DNA from: Flavobacterium sp.
GTDB taxonomy: Bacteria; Bacteroidota; Bacteroidia; Flavobacteriales; Flavobacteriaceae
Direction: 5' to 3'
DNA: 64,000 nucleotides
Assembly (NCBI RefSeq): GCF_017744675.1
Contig: NZ_JAGIAV010000003.1
Span: 1 to 64,000, forward strand
The notes under the pieces are model-generated. The model was not told the origin of the DNA and searched no databases. It saw nothing but the letters and a program-made list of their open reading frames with translations. A program made the position numbers and the translations under genes. Of the stretch, positions 1-9,500 are shown piece after piece; within the stretch, counting starts at the first letter, position 1; the number at the start of each line of letters is the position of its first letter.

Positions 1-29
1 CGACAGGTTTTGAAAACCTGTCGGGTTTT
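1..29. repeat. CGACAGGTTTT palindrome, cut by the window edge
   Basis: An inverted repeat in which CGACAGGTTTT and AAAACCTGTCG flank a single G, followed by GGTTTTA. The left edge of the element lies outside the window. A complete copy of the same palindrome is at 30314-30346 and a degenerate one at 101-129. It may double as a terminator for a gene to the left. Confidence 0.7.
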
Positions 30-100
30 ATGGCGCCTAGATTCTGCTTTGCTATATTTAAACCTGTATTTTATACTTATATATATGTAACAAAAACAAA

Positions 101-129
101 CCCGACTGGTTTTGGAAAACCGCCGGGTT
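101..129 (-). terminator. Degenerate CCCGAC-GGTTTT hairpin behind the DUF4294 gene
   Basis: An imperfect inverted repeat (ACCCGACTGGTTTT, then AAAACCGCCGGGTT) lies about 20 bases past the stop codon of the minus-strand DUF4294 gene. On the minus strand the hairpin is followed by TTTGTTTTTG, so it may terminate that transcript. It belongs to the same palindrome family as 1-29 and 30314-30346. Confidence 0.5.
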
Positions 130-150
130 GTATACTATATATATGTCGTA

Positions 151-831
151 TTATTTTTTATTAAGCTCTTTTGCTCTTTGCTGCCATTTTTCGGCTAGAT
201 CTTCATAATCTACAGGATTGGCTGGTTTTTGATTTACGAGTCGGCCAGATTCGAACGCTCTTACTAGAATTGTTTCTATTAAATAGTCCTCGTTTACATC
301 GTATGGCTTATATTCTTCTTTTAGACTTATATCAAATAAGTTGGCAGTTGTATTAGAAACAAAAGCTTTGAAACCACTTTTTAGGGTTTTTATAAGTTCG
401 TAGGTTGTGATTCCAGTTTGACGATGAATTAGCTTTACCAAAATCTGCCCTTGTTTCCTAGAAAGCTTTTTAAGCCTTTCTTCAAATTCGTTATTTAAAT
501 AGTCTTCTACTATTTTAAAATATTTCTTTTTCTCACGGCTAGTTTTCAAACGTGCCATTCCGTTATTGAGTGCCGTTAATCGTTCGGCTGCAAGTTTTGC
601 ATAAGGATATACTTTATACACTCTGTTTTGAAGAATTTGGAATTGCTTCATCTCTTCAGGACTCATCTTCTTCCCTTTTGAAATAATTATTTCGGGAAGT
701 TGAATCGTATCACTTAAAATAGAATCCTTTTCTGTTAGGATATATCCCATTTGTTCGTTCTCTTTTGGAGTAACTTGGGCTTTGGAAGAAAAACAAACTA
801 ATAGTATAAATAAAAAGGTGGTTAGTCTCAT
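151..831 (-). CDS. DUF4294 family secreted protein
   Basis: About 226 residues when started at the Met of MRLTTFLFILLVCFSSKAQ, which begins a good Sec signal peptide; an upstream in-frame Met would add 13 unlikely residues. After the signal peptide comes a short variable stretch and then a charged, mostly helical domain matching the Bacteroidota family DUF4294. Landmarks are VYKVYPYAKLAAERL in the middle and a Lys/Arg-rich helix with KLSRKQGQILVKLIHRQTG. The function of the family is not known. Export to the periplasm or outer membrane is inferred from the signal peptide. The gene is monocistronic and divergent from the M42 peptidase gene. The family call is from memory of its landmarks. Confidence 0.8.
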   Translation of the reverse strand: MRLTTFLFILLVCFSSKAQVTPKENEQMGYILTEKDSILSDTIQLPEIIISKGKKMSPEEMKQFQILQNRVYKVYPYAKLAAERLTALNNGMARLKTSREKKKYFKIVEDYLNNEFEERLKKLSRKQGQILVKLIHRQTGITTYELIKTLKSGFKAFVSNTTANLFDISLKEEYKPYDVNEDYLIETILVRAFESGRLVNQKPANPVDYEDLAEKWQQRAKELNKK

Positions 832-881
832 TGAATCATAATTTAAGTGTAAAATTATATATTTATACACAACTCTAATAC

Positions 882-889
882 CAAATTTA
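882..889 (-). promoter_or_regulatory. Predicted -7 element for the DUF4294 gene
   Basis: On the minus strand the sequence is TAAATTTG, a full match to the Bacteroidota -7 consensus TAnnTTTG, about 50 bases before the start codon. No TTG at the usual -33 distance was found, so the call is tentative. Confidence 0.35.
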
Positions 890-912
890 TATTTTAGCGG
901 AAAAATATTTTT

Positions 913-2001
913 ATGAGCACAAATTCTATCTTAAACGATACTTCTATAGCATTCTTAGAAAGCTACCTAAATAACGCTTCTCCCACTGGTTACGAAAGTG
1001 AAGGCCAAAAACTTTGGATGGATTATTTAAAACCTTATGTCGACACTTTTATTACTGATACTTATGGAACTGCTGTTGGGGTAATTAATCCTGATGCTCC
1101 ATATAAAGTTGTTATTGAAGGACATGCAGATGAAATTTCATGGTATGTAAACTACATTACAGAAGATGGTTTAATATATGTAATCCGAAATGGTGGCTCA
1201 GATCATCAGATTGCTCCTTCTAAAAGAGTAAACATTCATACTAAAAACGGGATCGTAAAGGGTGTTTTTGGATGGCCAGCAATTCATACTCGTTTACGCG
1301 ACAAGGAAGAAGTTCCTAAACTGAGTAATATTTTTATCGATTTAGGTTGCGAAACCAAAGAGCAAGTTGAAGCATTGGGCGTTCACGTTGGATGCGTAAT
1401 TACTTATCCAGACGAATTTATGATTCTTAACGAAAATAAATTTGTCTGCCGCGCTATCGATAATAGAATGGGTGGTTTTATGATTGCTGAAGTGGCACGT
1501 TTATTAAAAGAAAACAATAAAAAGCTTCCTTTTGGTTTGTATATCGTGAATTCTGTTCAGGAAGAAATTGGCCTACGTGGAGCCGAGATGATTGCGCATA
1601 GAATAAAACCAAATGTGGCTATCGTTACTGATGTTTGCCATGATACCACTACTCCAATGATTGATAAAAAGGTAGAAGGCGATCTTAAAATGGGTAAAGG
1701 ACCTGTTATTGGCTATTCTCCAGCTATTCAGAATAAATTACGTGATTTGATTGTAGATACTGCTTCAGAAAACGAAATTCCGTTTCAAAGACATGCAACT
1801 TCTCGCGCAACGGGAACAGACACTGATGCATTTGCATATAGCAATGGTGGTGTTCCTTCTGCATTAATTTCGCTGCCTTTGCGTTATATGCATACAACTG
1901 TAGAAATGGTTCATAGAGATGATGTTGAAAATGTTATTCGATTGATTTATGAATCATTACTGAAAATTGAGGATAACGAAACATTCTCTTATTTCAATTA
2001 A
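913..2001 (+). CDS. M42 family metallopeptidase (glutamyl/leucyl aminopeptidase type)
   Basis: 362 residues, normal for the M42 (TET-like) cytosolic dinuclear-zinc aminopeptidases that remove N-terminal residues from peptides. Expected metal-site landmarks appear in order: GHADEISW near residue 75, DNRMGG near 183, QEEIGLRGAE near 217 (catalytic Glu pair), TDVCHDTT near 240, and ATSRATGTDTDAF with RYMHTTVE near the C-terminus. No signal peptide is present, fitting a cytoplasmic enzyme for peptide turnover. It stands alone; a strong palindromic terminator follows at 2019. The start ATG follows an A-rich leader without a Shine-Dalgarno site, as usual in this phylum. The exact substrate preference cannot be read from sequence. 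Confidence 0.9.
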   Translation: MSTNSILNDTSIAFLESYLNNASPTGYESEGQKLWMDYLKPYVDTFITDTYGTAVGVINPDAPYKVVIEGHADEISWYVNYITEDGLIYVIRNGGSDHQIAPSKRVNIHTKNGIVKGVFGWPAIHTRLRDKEEVPKLSNIFIDLGCETKEQVEALGVHVGCVITYPDEFMILNENKFVCRAIDNRMGGFMIAEVARLLKENNKKLPFGLYIVNSVQEEIGLRGAEMIAHRIKPNVAIVTDVCHDTTTPMIDKKVEGDLKMGKGPVIGYSPAIQNKLRDLIVDTASENEIPFQRHATSRATGTDTDAFAYSNGGVPSALISLPLRYMHTTVEMVHRDDVENVIRLIYESLLKIEDNETFSYFN

Positions 2002-2018
2002 AAACAATACCACATATT

Positions 2019-2054
2019 AAATTCGGCTATTTTATAAAATAGCCGAATTTTAAA
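2019..2054 (+). terminator. Intrinsic terminator after the M42 peptidase gene
   Basis: A perfect 32-base palindrome: arm AAATTCGGCTATTTTA followed directly by its reverse complement, then further T and A residues. It separates the peptidase gene from the response regulator gene. Confidence 0.8.
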
Positions 2055-2066
2055 TTACTCCCAAGA

Positions 2067-2747
2067 ATGAAAATACTACTACTCGAAGACGATTTTACTT
2101 TGTCTAAAGAAATCTCAGCATTCTTTGTATCCAAGAAGTTCGAGTGTATTCCTTATTATGATGGCTCTTTATTGCTCAAAAAGTACTTCCCGTACGAATA
2201 CGATTTGATTATTCTCGACATTAATGTTCCTGGAATAAACGGAATAGAGGTTTGCAAAGGCATTCGTAAGATCGATAATAAAACACCTATTATTATGCTG
2301 ACTGCTTTTAGCGAAATTGAGGATAAATTATCTTCTTTTGATAATGGCGCAGATGATTACTTGGTAAAACCTTTTCATTTTGAAGAATTATATGCCAGAG
2401 TGCAATCGCTCTTGAGACGAAAAGAAGTTCCGCAACAGGTAGAAAGCAAAATCGTAGTGAAGGATTTGGAAATTTTTGAAGAAGAAATGAAAGTTTTCAG
2501 ATCTAGCGAAGAGATTAAGCTTACGCCAAAAGAGTTCAAACTTATTTCGATTCTAGCTCATGCCAAAGGAAAAGTGCTTTCGAAACAGTTTATTGCCGAA
2601 AAACTTTGGGATTATCATATTGAAACCAATCAGAATACGATTGAAGTTTACATTAATTTCTTAAGAAAGAAAATCGATAAGGATCACGATATAAAACTTA
2701 TTCGTACAAAGGTTGGTTATGGCTACTATTTAAGCGACCAAGAATGA
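2067..2747 (+). CDS. OmpR/CusR-type response regulator
   Basis: 226 residues with a receiver domain (about 1-120) and a winged-helix Trans_reg_C DNA-binding domain (about 130-225). The acidic pocket EDD is at residues 7-9, the phospho-acceptor is Asp51 in LDINVPG, and DYLVKPF holds the conserved Lys. The C-terminal half has KLTPKEFKLI and NTIEVYINFLRKKID, typical of the OmpR class. The stop codon overlaps the kinase start by ATGA, so the two are translationally coupled. Because a heavy-metal efflux operon follows directly, the pair most likely senses metal and induces that operon. TTTTAAG direct repeats at 4110-4139 are a plausible target. Confidence 0.92.
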   Translation: MKILLLEDDFTLSKEISAFFVSKKFECIPYYDGSLLLKKYFPYEYDLIILDINVPGINGIEVCKGIRKIDNKTPIIMLTAFSEIEDKLSSFDNGADDYLVKPFHFEELYARVQSLLRRKEVPQQVESKIVVKDLEIFEEEMKVFRSSEEIKLTPKEFKLISILAHAKGKVLSKQFIAEKLWDYHIETNQNTIEVYINFLRKKIDKDHDIKLIRTKVGYGYYLSDQE

Positions 2748-4105
2748 CATTAAAAAATAGAATATCACTTTTAGTCAGTTTGCTGTTTACCATCCTTTTC
2801 GGATTGGCCTCTACAGTGATATTCATTTTGTATTCTAATTATCGAAAGGAAGAGTTTAGAGACCGATTGGAAATTAAGGCCTTGTCGAACATTAAATTAT
2901 TGGTTAATGTTAAACAGGTCGATAATCAGCTTTTGAAAATAATAGACCAGAACTCTATTAATAAACTATATGATGAGAAAACTTTAGTTTTTGATTCTAA
3001 TTTTAAGTTAATCTACAGCAGTATCGATGATAGTAAAATCAATTGGTCTGTTGAGGATTTAAAGTATCTGAAGAAAAACAAAACCTTTTTTAAAAGACAA
3101 GGCAAACATGAAGTTTATGGCGTTTTTTACGATACCAATGATAAAGACTTCTATGCCTTAATTTCTGCAACAGATGATTATGGCAATAGAAAACTGCTTT
3201 TTCTAAGATATACCTTAGTTATTTCCTATATCTTTTTTACGACCATCTGCTGGCTATTAACTTCTTTTATGGTTAGAAAAGCGATGAATCCGCTTCTTGC
3301 TTTTCATCAGAAAATAAAAAACATTAACGAAAATAATCTCGATACCCGAATTGCATCCAATAGCAGTAAAAATGAAGTTGATCTTATTGCTGATGAGTTC
3401 AATTTTATGATGGATCGAATTGAGGTTTCGTATCAAAAACAAAAGGAATTTACCGCGCATGCTTCGCATGAATTGCGTACACCGCTTTCTAGAATAACTT
3501 CTCAAATAGAAAATGCCATTTCTGATCCTAACAATAATACGAAAAGCAACACTTTCTTAAATACAATATTGGCCGATGTTAATCATTTAAGCGAATTAAT
3601 TAATTCATTGCTTATTCTTTCAAAAATTGATAATAGAAGATCAGAAAACAATGAAATTCAACGCATTGATGAAATTTTATTTTCTTCAATCGAAAAAATC
3701 AATAAAGCCTTTCCAGATTTTGTCATTCTTTTTGAAATGGAAGAAAGCGACGATCTGGACACTGCTTTAGAAATTAAAGGAAATAAAAATCTTTTGGAGA
3801 TTGCCTTAACCAATATTTTAAAGAATGCCTGTGTTTATTCAGACAACAAGCAGGCAAAAGTAAAAATAAGCACCGATCATTATCATCTTATCGTATCTGT
3901 TTCTAATACTGGATATACTTTAAACGAAGAAGAACAAAAAAATCTTTTTCAGCCTTTTATGCGAGGGCAAAATTCAAAAGGCACTTCTGGTTTTGGACTT
4001 GGCTTAAGAATTGTCCATCGCATTTTGACTGTTCACAAAGCAAACATAACCTACTCTATTCCAAATATTAACACGAATTTATTTCAATTATTTTTCGATT
4101 TATAA
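2744..4105 (+). CDS. HAMP-containing sensor histidine kinase
   Basis: 453 residues. A transmembrane helix (about 8-30), a periplasmic sensor region of roughly 125 residues, a second helix (about 156-176), a HAMP linker, a HisKA dimerisation helix with His242 in HASHELRTPLSR, and a HATPase_c domain with N-box NILKNACVYS and a G-box around GFGLGLRIVHRIL. The architecture and position match CusS/CzcS-type metal-sensing kinases that phosphorylate the partner regulator encoded just upstream. The ligand is not readable from sequence: the periplasmic region has no Cys or His cluster that would point to one metal. It overlaps the regulator gene by four bases. Confidence 0.9.
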   Translation: MTLKNRISLLVSLLFTILFGLASTVIFILYSNYRKEEFRDRLEIKALSNIKLLVNVKQVDNQLLKIIDQNSINKLYDEKTLVFDSNFKLIYSSIDDSKINWSVEDLKYLKKNKTFFKRQGKHEVYGVFYDTNDKDFYALISATDDYGNRKLLFLRYTLVISYIFFTTICWLLTSFMVRKAMNPLLAFHQKIKNINENNLDTRIASNSSKNEVDLIADEFNFMMDRIEVSYQKQKEFTAHASHELRTPLSRITSQIENAISDPNNNTKSNTFLNTILADVNHLSELINSLLILSKIDNRRSENNEIQRIDEILFSSIEKINKAFPDFVILFEMEESDDLDTALEIKGNKNLLEIALTNILKNACVYSDNKQAKVKISTDHYHLIVSVSNTGYTLNEEEQKNLFQPFMRGQNSKGTSGFGLGLRIVHRILTVHKANITYSIPNINTNLFQLFFDL

Positions 4106-4109
4106 ACTT

Positions 4110-4139
4110 TTTTAAGCTATTTTTAAGGTAGATTTTAAG
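4110..4139 (+). promoter_or_regulatory. Three TTTTAAG direct repeats, predicted response-regulator operator
   Basis: TTTTAAG occurs at 4110-4116, 4121-4127 and 4133-4139, a pitch of 11 and 12 bases. Seven-base direct repeats one helical turn apart are the known binding geometry of OmpR/PhoB-class regulators. A fourth weak copy (CCTAAAG) starts at 4144. The array sits just before a near-consensus -7 element, where an activator would contact RNA polymerase. Confidence 0.55.
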
Positions 4140-4161
4140 CTTCCCTAAAGCCTGTTGATAG

Positions 4162-4169
4162 CATATTTG
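4162..4169 (+). promoter_or_regulatory. Near-consensus -7 element for the efflux operon
   Basis: CATATTTG matches TAnnTTTG in seven of eight positions. It lies about 21 bases before the TolC-type start codon and downstream of the TTTTAAG repeats. No good -33 TTG is present, consistent with a promoter that needs an activator. Confidence 0.4.
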
Positions 4170-4189
4170 TATAATCCAAAAATAATACA

Positions 4190-5437
4190 ATGAAAAAGTT
4201 ATTCGCATTGCTGTTTTTTGCAGTCTTAAATCAAACTGCAATAGCACAAAAAACAGTGACCCTCCAAGACTGTGAAAGCCAATTCTTAAAAAAGAATTTA
4301 TTCTTACTGGCATCGCAATATAACATAGATGCTTCTAAAGCGCTAACGATTCAAGCTCGTATTTGGGAAAACCCCGTCATAACCGCGGAATTGAATGCAT
4401 ATAACCCAGAACGGGATAAGTTTTTTGACATTGGTAAAGATGGGCAAAAAGCTTTTAGCATCGAACAGCTTATTTATCTTGGTGGTAAAAAACGTAACGA
4501 AGTAAAACTAGCGCAAACTAATGCGCAATTGGCAGAACTTTCATTTAATGATTTATTGCGTACTTTAAAGCTTCAGCTTCGCAAAAGTTTTTATACAGTA
4601 TACTACAACACAAAAAATCTTGAAAATACCGATAAGCAACTGGCTCACATCGAAGATTTAATTAATTCTTATTCTGTCCAGGCTCAAAAAGGAAATATTC
4701 CGCTTAAAGATGTTGTCCGTCTACAATCGCTATATCTAAATTTTAAGAACGAACGATTGGAAGTTGTCAATAATAATATAGAAGAACAAGCCAATCTAAA
4801 ACTGCTTCTTAATGAAACTGAAAATGTAATTCCTTCTGTTAGCAAAGACGATTCTAACAAATACTTAAAAATTATCCCTTTTGATCTTAAAGGCTTTGAA
4901 GAGCAAGCGATAGCAAACCGTCCTGATTATTTAGCCAAACAAAAAGAGATTGAAGCTAACGAACTCAATATAAAATGGCAAAAATCACTTTCGGTTCCAG
5001 ATCTTACTTTGGGCGTCAACTACGATCAGCGAAGTGGCGCTTTTAATAAAGAATCTAATCTTAGTTTGGGAATTCCGTTGCCATTATGGAACAAAAACAA
5101 AGGAAACATTAAATATGCCCAGACTATTTTAGAGCAATCAAAAGTAGAAAAACAGAATTTTGAACTGCAGCTGCAAACCGAAATTACTTCTGCTTGGACA
5201 AAGTGGGATGAATCCAGACAAAACTACAGTGTGATTAAACCAACAGTAAACTCAGATTTTGAAGCAGTTTACAACGGAATGCTAACCAACTTTCAAAAAC
5301 GAAATGTAAGCCTTTTAGAGTTTACCGATTTTATGGAAAGCTACAATCAAGCGATAATTCAACTAAACGAATTAAAGAAAAAAGTAGTAATCGCAGGCGA
5401 AGAACTAAATAGTACCATCAACAAAGATTTATTTTAA
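4190..5437 (+). CDS. TolC/CzcC-type outer-membrane efflux protein
   Basis: 415 residues with a clear signal peptide ending near AIAQ (residues 16-19). Two repeated TolC-type halves follow, rich in long amphipathic helices (for example LAQTNAQLAELSFNDLLRTL and the KYAQTILEQSKVEKQNFEL region). This is the outer-membrane channel of a tripartite RND pump that carries metal cations out of the cell. It is the first gene of a three-gene operon, 12 bases before the adaptor gene. The class is clear; assignment to heavy metals rests on the CzcA-type pump two genes on. Confidence 0.88.
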   Translation: MKKLFALLFFAVLNQTAIAQKTVTLQDCESQFLKKNLFLLASQYNIDASKALTIQARIWENPVITAELNAYNPERDKFFDIGKDGQKAFSIEQLIYLGGKKRNEVKLAQTNAQLAELSFNDLLRTLKLQLRKSFYTVYYNTKNLENTDKQLAHIEDLINSYSVQAQKGNIPLKDVVRLQSLYLNFKNERLEVVNNNIEEQANLKLLLNETENVIPSVSKDDSNKYLKIIPFDLKGFEEQAIANRPDYLAKQKEIEANELNIKWQKSLSVPDLTLGVNYDQRSGAFNKESNLSLGIPLPLWNKNKGNIKYAQTILEQSKVEKQNFELQLQTEITSAWTKWDESRQNYSVIKPTVNSDFEAVYNGMLTNFQKRNVSLLEFTDFMESYNQAIIQLNELKKKVVIAGEELNSTINKDLF

Positions 5438-5449
5438 AAAAGGAAAGAA

Positions 5450-6535
5450 ATGAAACATACATTATTCATAGGAATCGCAATTGCAAGTCTATCTTTAGCA
5501 AGCTGCAAAAAAGAAGTTGAAAATCCTGAAACAAATACTTCTTTTGTTTTAAGTGATGCTATGTTAAAAACCACTACAACAGCCGAAGCTACAACACAGC
5601 CATTGAAAAATGAACTTAGTTTTTACGGTAAAATTACAGCAGACAACAATAAAATGATTGATGTTTACCCATTAGTTGGCGGAAATGTGATGAAGGTAAA
5701 TGTTGAGCTTGGTGATTATGTTAAAAAAGGACAAGTTCTAGCTACGATAAAAAGTACCGATGTTGCCGATTTTGAAAAACAATCTATAGATGCCAAAAGT
5801 GATTTGCTTGTTGCGAAAAACAATTTAAAAGTAGCGCAAGAACTATTTGATGGGAAATTAAATTCTGAAAGCGATGTTCTTCAAGCAAAATCTGAAGTAA
5901 ATAAAGCACAATCGCAATTAAGCAAAATTCAGGAAACTTATAAAATTTACAACATTAAAGCAGGATCTATTTATGAAGTAACAGCTCCGATAAGCGGTTT
6001 TATTATTCAAAAAAGTATTAATCAAGATATGCTTTTACGTAATGATCGTTCTGAAAACATATTTGATATTGCAGAAATCAGCGAAGTTTGGGCAATGGCA
6101 AATATTAATGAGATCGACATCAATAAAGTAAAATTAGGAACTCCTGCTGCTATTACCACTTTAAGTTATCCAGACAAAACATTTCATGGAAAAGTAGATA
6201 AAATCTACAACGTAATCGATCCTGAAACCAAAGCAATGCAGGCAAGAATAAAATTGAGCAATCCTGATTACATGCTTAAACCTGATATGAATGCAAACAT
6301 CAAGCTTTCTTTCAACGAAAGCCAGTCTATGATAGCCGTACCAAGTAAAGCCATTGTTTTTGACAAAAGTAAAAACTTTGTTGTGGTATTTAAAGACCGT
6401 AATAATATAGAAACAAGACAAGTAGAAGTTTATAGAGTTGTTGGCGATACAACTTACATCTCTAACGGATTAAAAGAGAATGAAAAAGTAATCACAAACA
6501 ATCAGCTATTTATTTATGGTGCTTTAAATAATTAA
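5450..6535 (+). CDS. RND efflux periplasmic adaptor (CzcB/CusB type lipoprotein)
   Basis: 361 residues. The N-terminus ends in a lipobox (LSLASC, Cys19), so it should be a lipoprotein. A barrel-sandwich hybrid half-motif lies around GGNVMKVNVELGDYVKKGQ, followed by a helical hairpin (about 105-165), the second lipoyl half, a beta-barrel domain and a membrane-proximal domain. It links the inner-membrane pump to the TolC channel. The start codon of the pump gene is three bases past its stop, supporting co-expression. Confidence 0.9.
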   Translation: MKHTLFIGIAIASLSLASCKKEVENPETNTSFVLSDAMLKTTTTAEATTQPLKNELSFYGKITADNNKMIDVYPLVGGNVMKVNVELGDYVKKGQVLATIKSTDVADFEKQSIDAKSDLLVAKNNLKVAQELFDGKLNSESDVLQAKSEVNKAQSQLSKIQETYKIYNIKAGSIYEVTAPISGFIIQKSINQDMLLRNDRSENIFDIAEISEVWAMANINEIDINKVKLGTPAAITTLSYPDKTFHGKVDKIYNVIDPETKAMQARIKLSNPDYMLKPDMNANIKLSFNESQSMIAVPSKAIVFDKSKNFVVVFKDRNNIETRQVEVYRVVGDTTYISNGLKENEKVITNNQLFIYGALNN

Positions 6536-6538
6536 GAC

Positions 6539-9500
6539 ATGAACAAATTCATAAAAAATATTATTGCTTTCTCTTTAAAGAATAAAGCATTTACCTTCTT
6601 TTGGGTTGGATTGTTGGCTGTTGCGGGATTTATTTCGTTCAAAAACATGCCTATCGATGCCTTTCCTGATGTTACCAATACGCAAATCATCATCATTACG
6701 CAATGGAACGGAAAAAGTGCCGAAGAAGTAGAGCGCTTCGTGACTTCTCCAATCGAAATTTCTATGAACTCTGTTCAGAAGAAAACAAGCGTGCGAAGCA
6801 TTACTATGTTTGGATTATCGGTTATCAAAATCATATTTGATGATGGTGTAGACGATACTTTTGCTCGTTTTCAGGTAAATAATCTATTAAAAAATGTTTC
6901 TCTTCCCGATGATGTAGAGCCAGACGTACAGCCTCCTTATGGTCCAACAGGAGAAATTTTCAGGTATATCGTAAAAAGTAACAGTAGAGATAGTAGAGAA
7001 TTGTTGACGTACCAAAACTGGGTTATAGACAAACAGCTTCGTTCTCTTCCAGGTGTTGCCGATTTGAATGTGTTTGGTGGACAGACTAAAACGTATGAAG
7101 TTGGAGTTGATCCAATTAAATTGGCTAAATACAATATTACTCCATTACAAGTTTATAATGCCGTAAATGCTGGAAACTTAAACGTTGGCGGTGATGTTAT
7201 TGAGAAAAACGGACAAGCTTTTGTCGTTCGTGGAGTTGGTTTATTAAAATCGAAAGAAGACATTGGAAATATTATTGTTGACGATGCTGGAGGAAATCCT
7301 ATTTTGGTTAAAAATCTGGCTGATGTTTACGAAAGTTCGATGCCAAGAGTTGGTCAAACAGGGCTTGGAGATAACGACGATGCTGTTGAAGGGATTGTGG
7401 TAATGCGAAAAGGAGAAAATCCGCAGGAAACACTCGCTTTGATTAAAGCCAAAATTAAAGATCTGAACGACAATGTTCTTCCAAAAGACATTAAGATTGA
7501 AACTTTTTACGATCGTGATAATCTAATGAATTTTACGACCGAAACCGTAATGCACAATTTATTTGAAGGTATTATTCTGGTTACCTGTGTCGTATTTCTT
7601 TTTATGGCCGATTGGAGAACTACTTTTACCGTTTCTATTGTAATTCCGCTTTCCTTATTATTTGCTTTTTTATGTCTTAAAATGATGGGAATGAGCGCCA
7701 ATTTATTGAGTTTAGGTGCTGTCGATTTCGGGATTATCATTGATGGGGCCGTGGTAATGGTCGAAGGTTTATTTGTAGTTCTCGATCATCGAGCGCATCA
7801 GTTGGGAATGGAGAAATTCAATAAAATTGCCAAAGGAAGCTTGATTAAAAGAACTGGAACGGAAATGGGTAAAGCCATCTTTTTCTCCAAATTAATTATC
7901 ATTACCGCTTTACTTCCAATTTTCTCCTTTCAGAAAGTAGAAGGAAAAATGTTCTCTCCCCTTGCCTTTACATTAGGTTTTGCTTTATTGGGAGCACTTA
8001 TCTTTACGCTGACTTTAGTTCCGGTGCTTTCTCATATTTTATTAAATAAAAATGTAAAGGAAAAACACAATCCGTTTGTGAATTTCTGGGATCGAATTGT
8101 AAGCAAAGGTTTTAAATGGACATTTAAACATAAAGTAAAAACATTAATTGCCTCTATCGGAATACTGGCGGCGGTTTTCTTTTCTGCTGGCTTCTTAGGA
8201 ACAGAGTTTTTGCCTCAATTAAATGAAGGCGCATTATGGGTTACAGCCGAATTGCCTATGAGTACTTCTCTTCCTGAAAGCGTTAAAACGGCTGCAATAA
8301 TTAGAAAAGACTTAGAAAGTTTTCCTGAGGTAAAAAAAGTTTTGTCTCAAACAGGCCGAAGCAATGATGGAACCGATCCAAATGGTTTTGGCTTTATTCA
8401 GCTGCAAGTTGATTTACTGCCAAAGAAGGAATGGAAACGTAAAATTTCTATGGACGACCTAATTAATGAAATGGATAATAAACTGAAAGTTCATCAGGGA
8501 ATTACCTATAATTATTCGCAACCCGTAATTGATAACGTTGCCGAATCGGTAGCGGGATTCAAGGCTTCTAATGCGGTTAAAATTTATGGTGATGATCTGA
8601 ATAAATTAGATCAATTGGCTAATGAAGTTTTAGCAAAAATTAAAAATATTCCGGGTATCAAAGATGCTGGTATTTTAAGAAATGTTGGTCAGCCCGAAAT
8701 CAGCGTTATTCTAGATCGTGAAAAAATGGCTGCTTACGGAGTAACTTTAAGCGATGCGCAAGCTGTTCTAGAATTGGCTTTTGGAGGAAAAACAGCTACT
8801 GAGAAATACGAAGATGAAAAGAAATTTGATGTTCGTGTTCGTTTTTCAAAAGAATATAGAAAAGACGAAAAAGATTTAGAAGAAATTAAAGTTCCAACCA
8901 TTAGCGGAATCAAAATTCCTTTAAAAGAAATCTGCGATATCAAGACTATTACAGGTCCAGCATTTATTTACAGAGATAATACCAAACGTTTTATTGGAGT
9001 AAAATTCTCTGTGCGTGATCGAGATTTAGGAAGTACTATTGCCGAAGCGCAATCAAAAGTAAATGAGCTGAAACTTCCTCCAGGCTATACAACAGGCTGG
9101 ACAGGAGAGTTTGAAAATCAGGTAAGAGCTAGTGCACGATTGGCGCAAGTTGTCCCAATCAGTTTAATTGGAATTTTTGTCCTTTTATTTATTCTGTTCG
9201 GAAATATTAAAGATTCTTTGCTTGTTTTAGCCAATGTTCCGTTTGCCATCATCGGAGGAATTATTGCGCTTCATATTACAGGAATGAATTTCGGGATTTC
9301 TGCTGGAGTTGGATTCATAGCGCTTCTTGGAATTTGTATTCAGAATGGAGTTATTCTAATATCTGAATTTCATCACAATCTAAAAGCCAAACATTCGCTT
9401 GAAGAATCTATATTTAGAGGAGTCAAGGCCAGAACGAGAGCAGTAGTGATGACCGCATTGATGGCTTCTATCGGACTTATGCCTGCTGCAATCTCTACTG

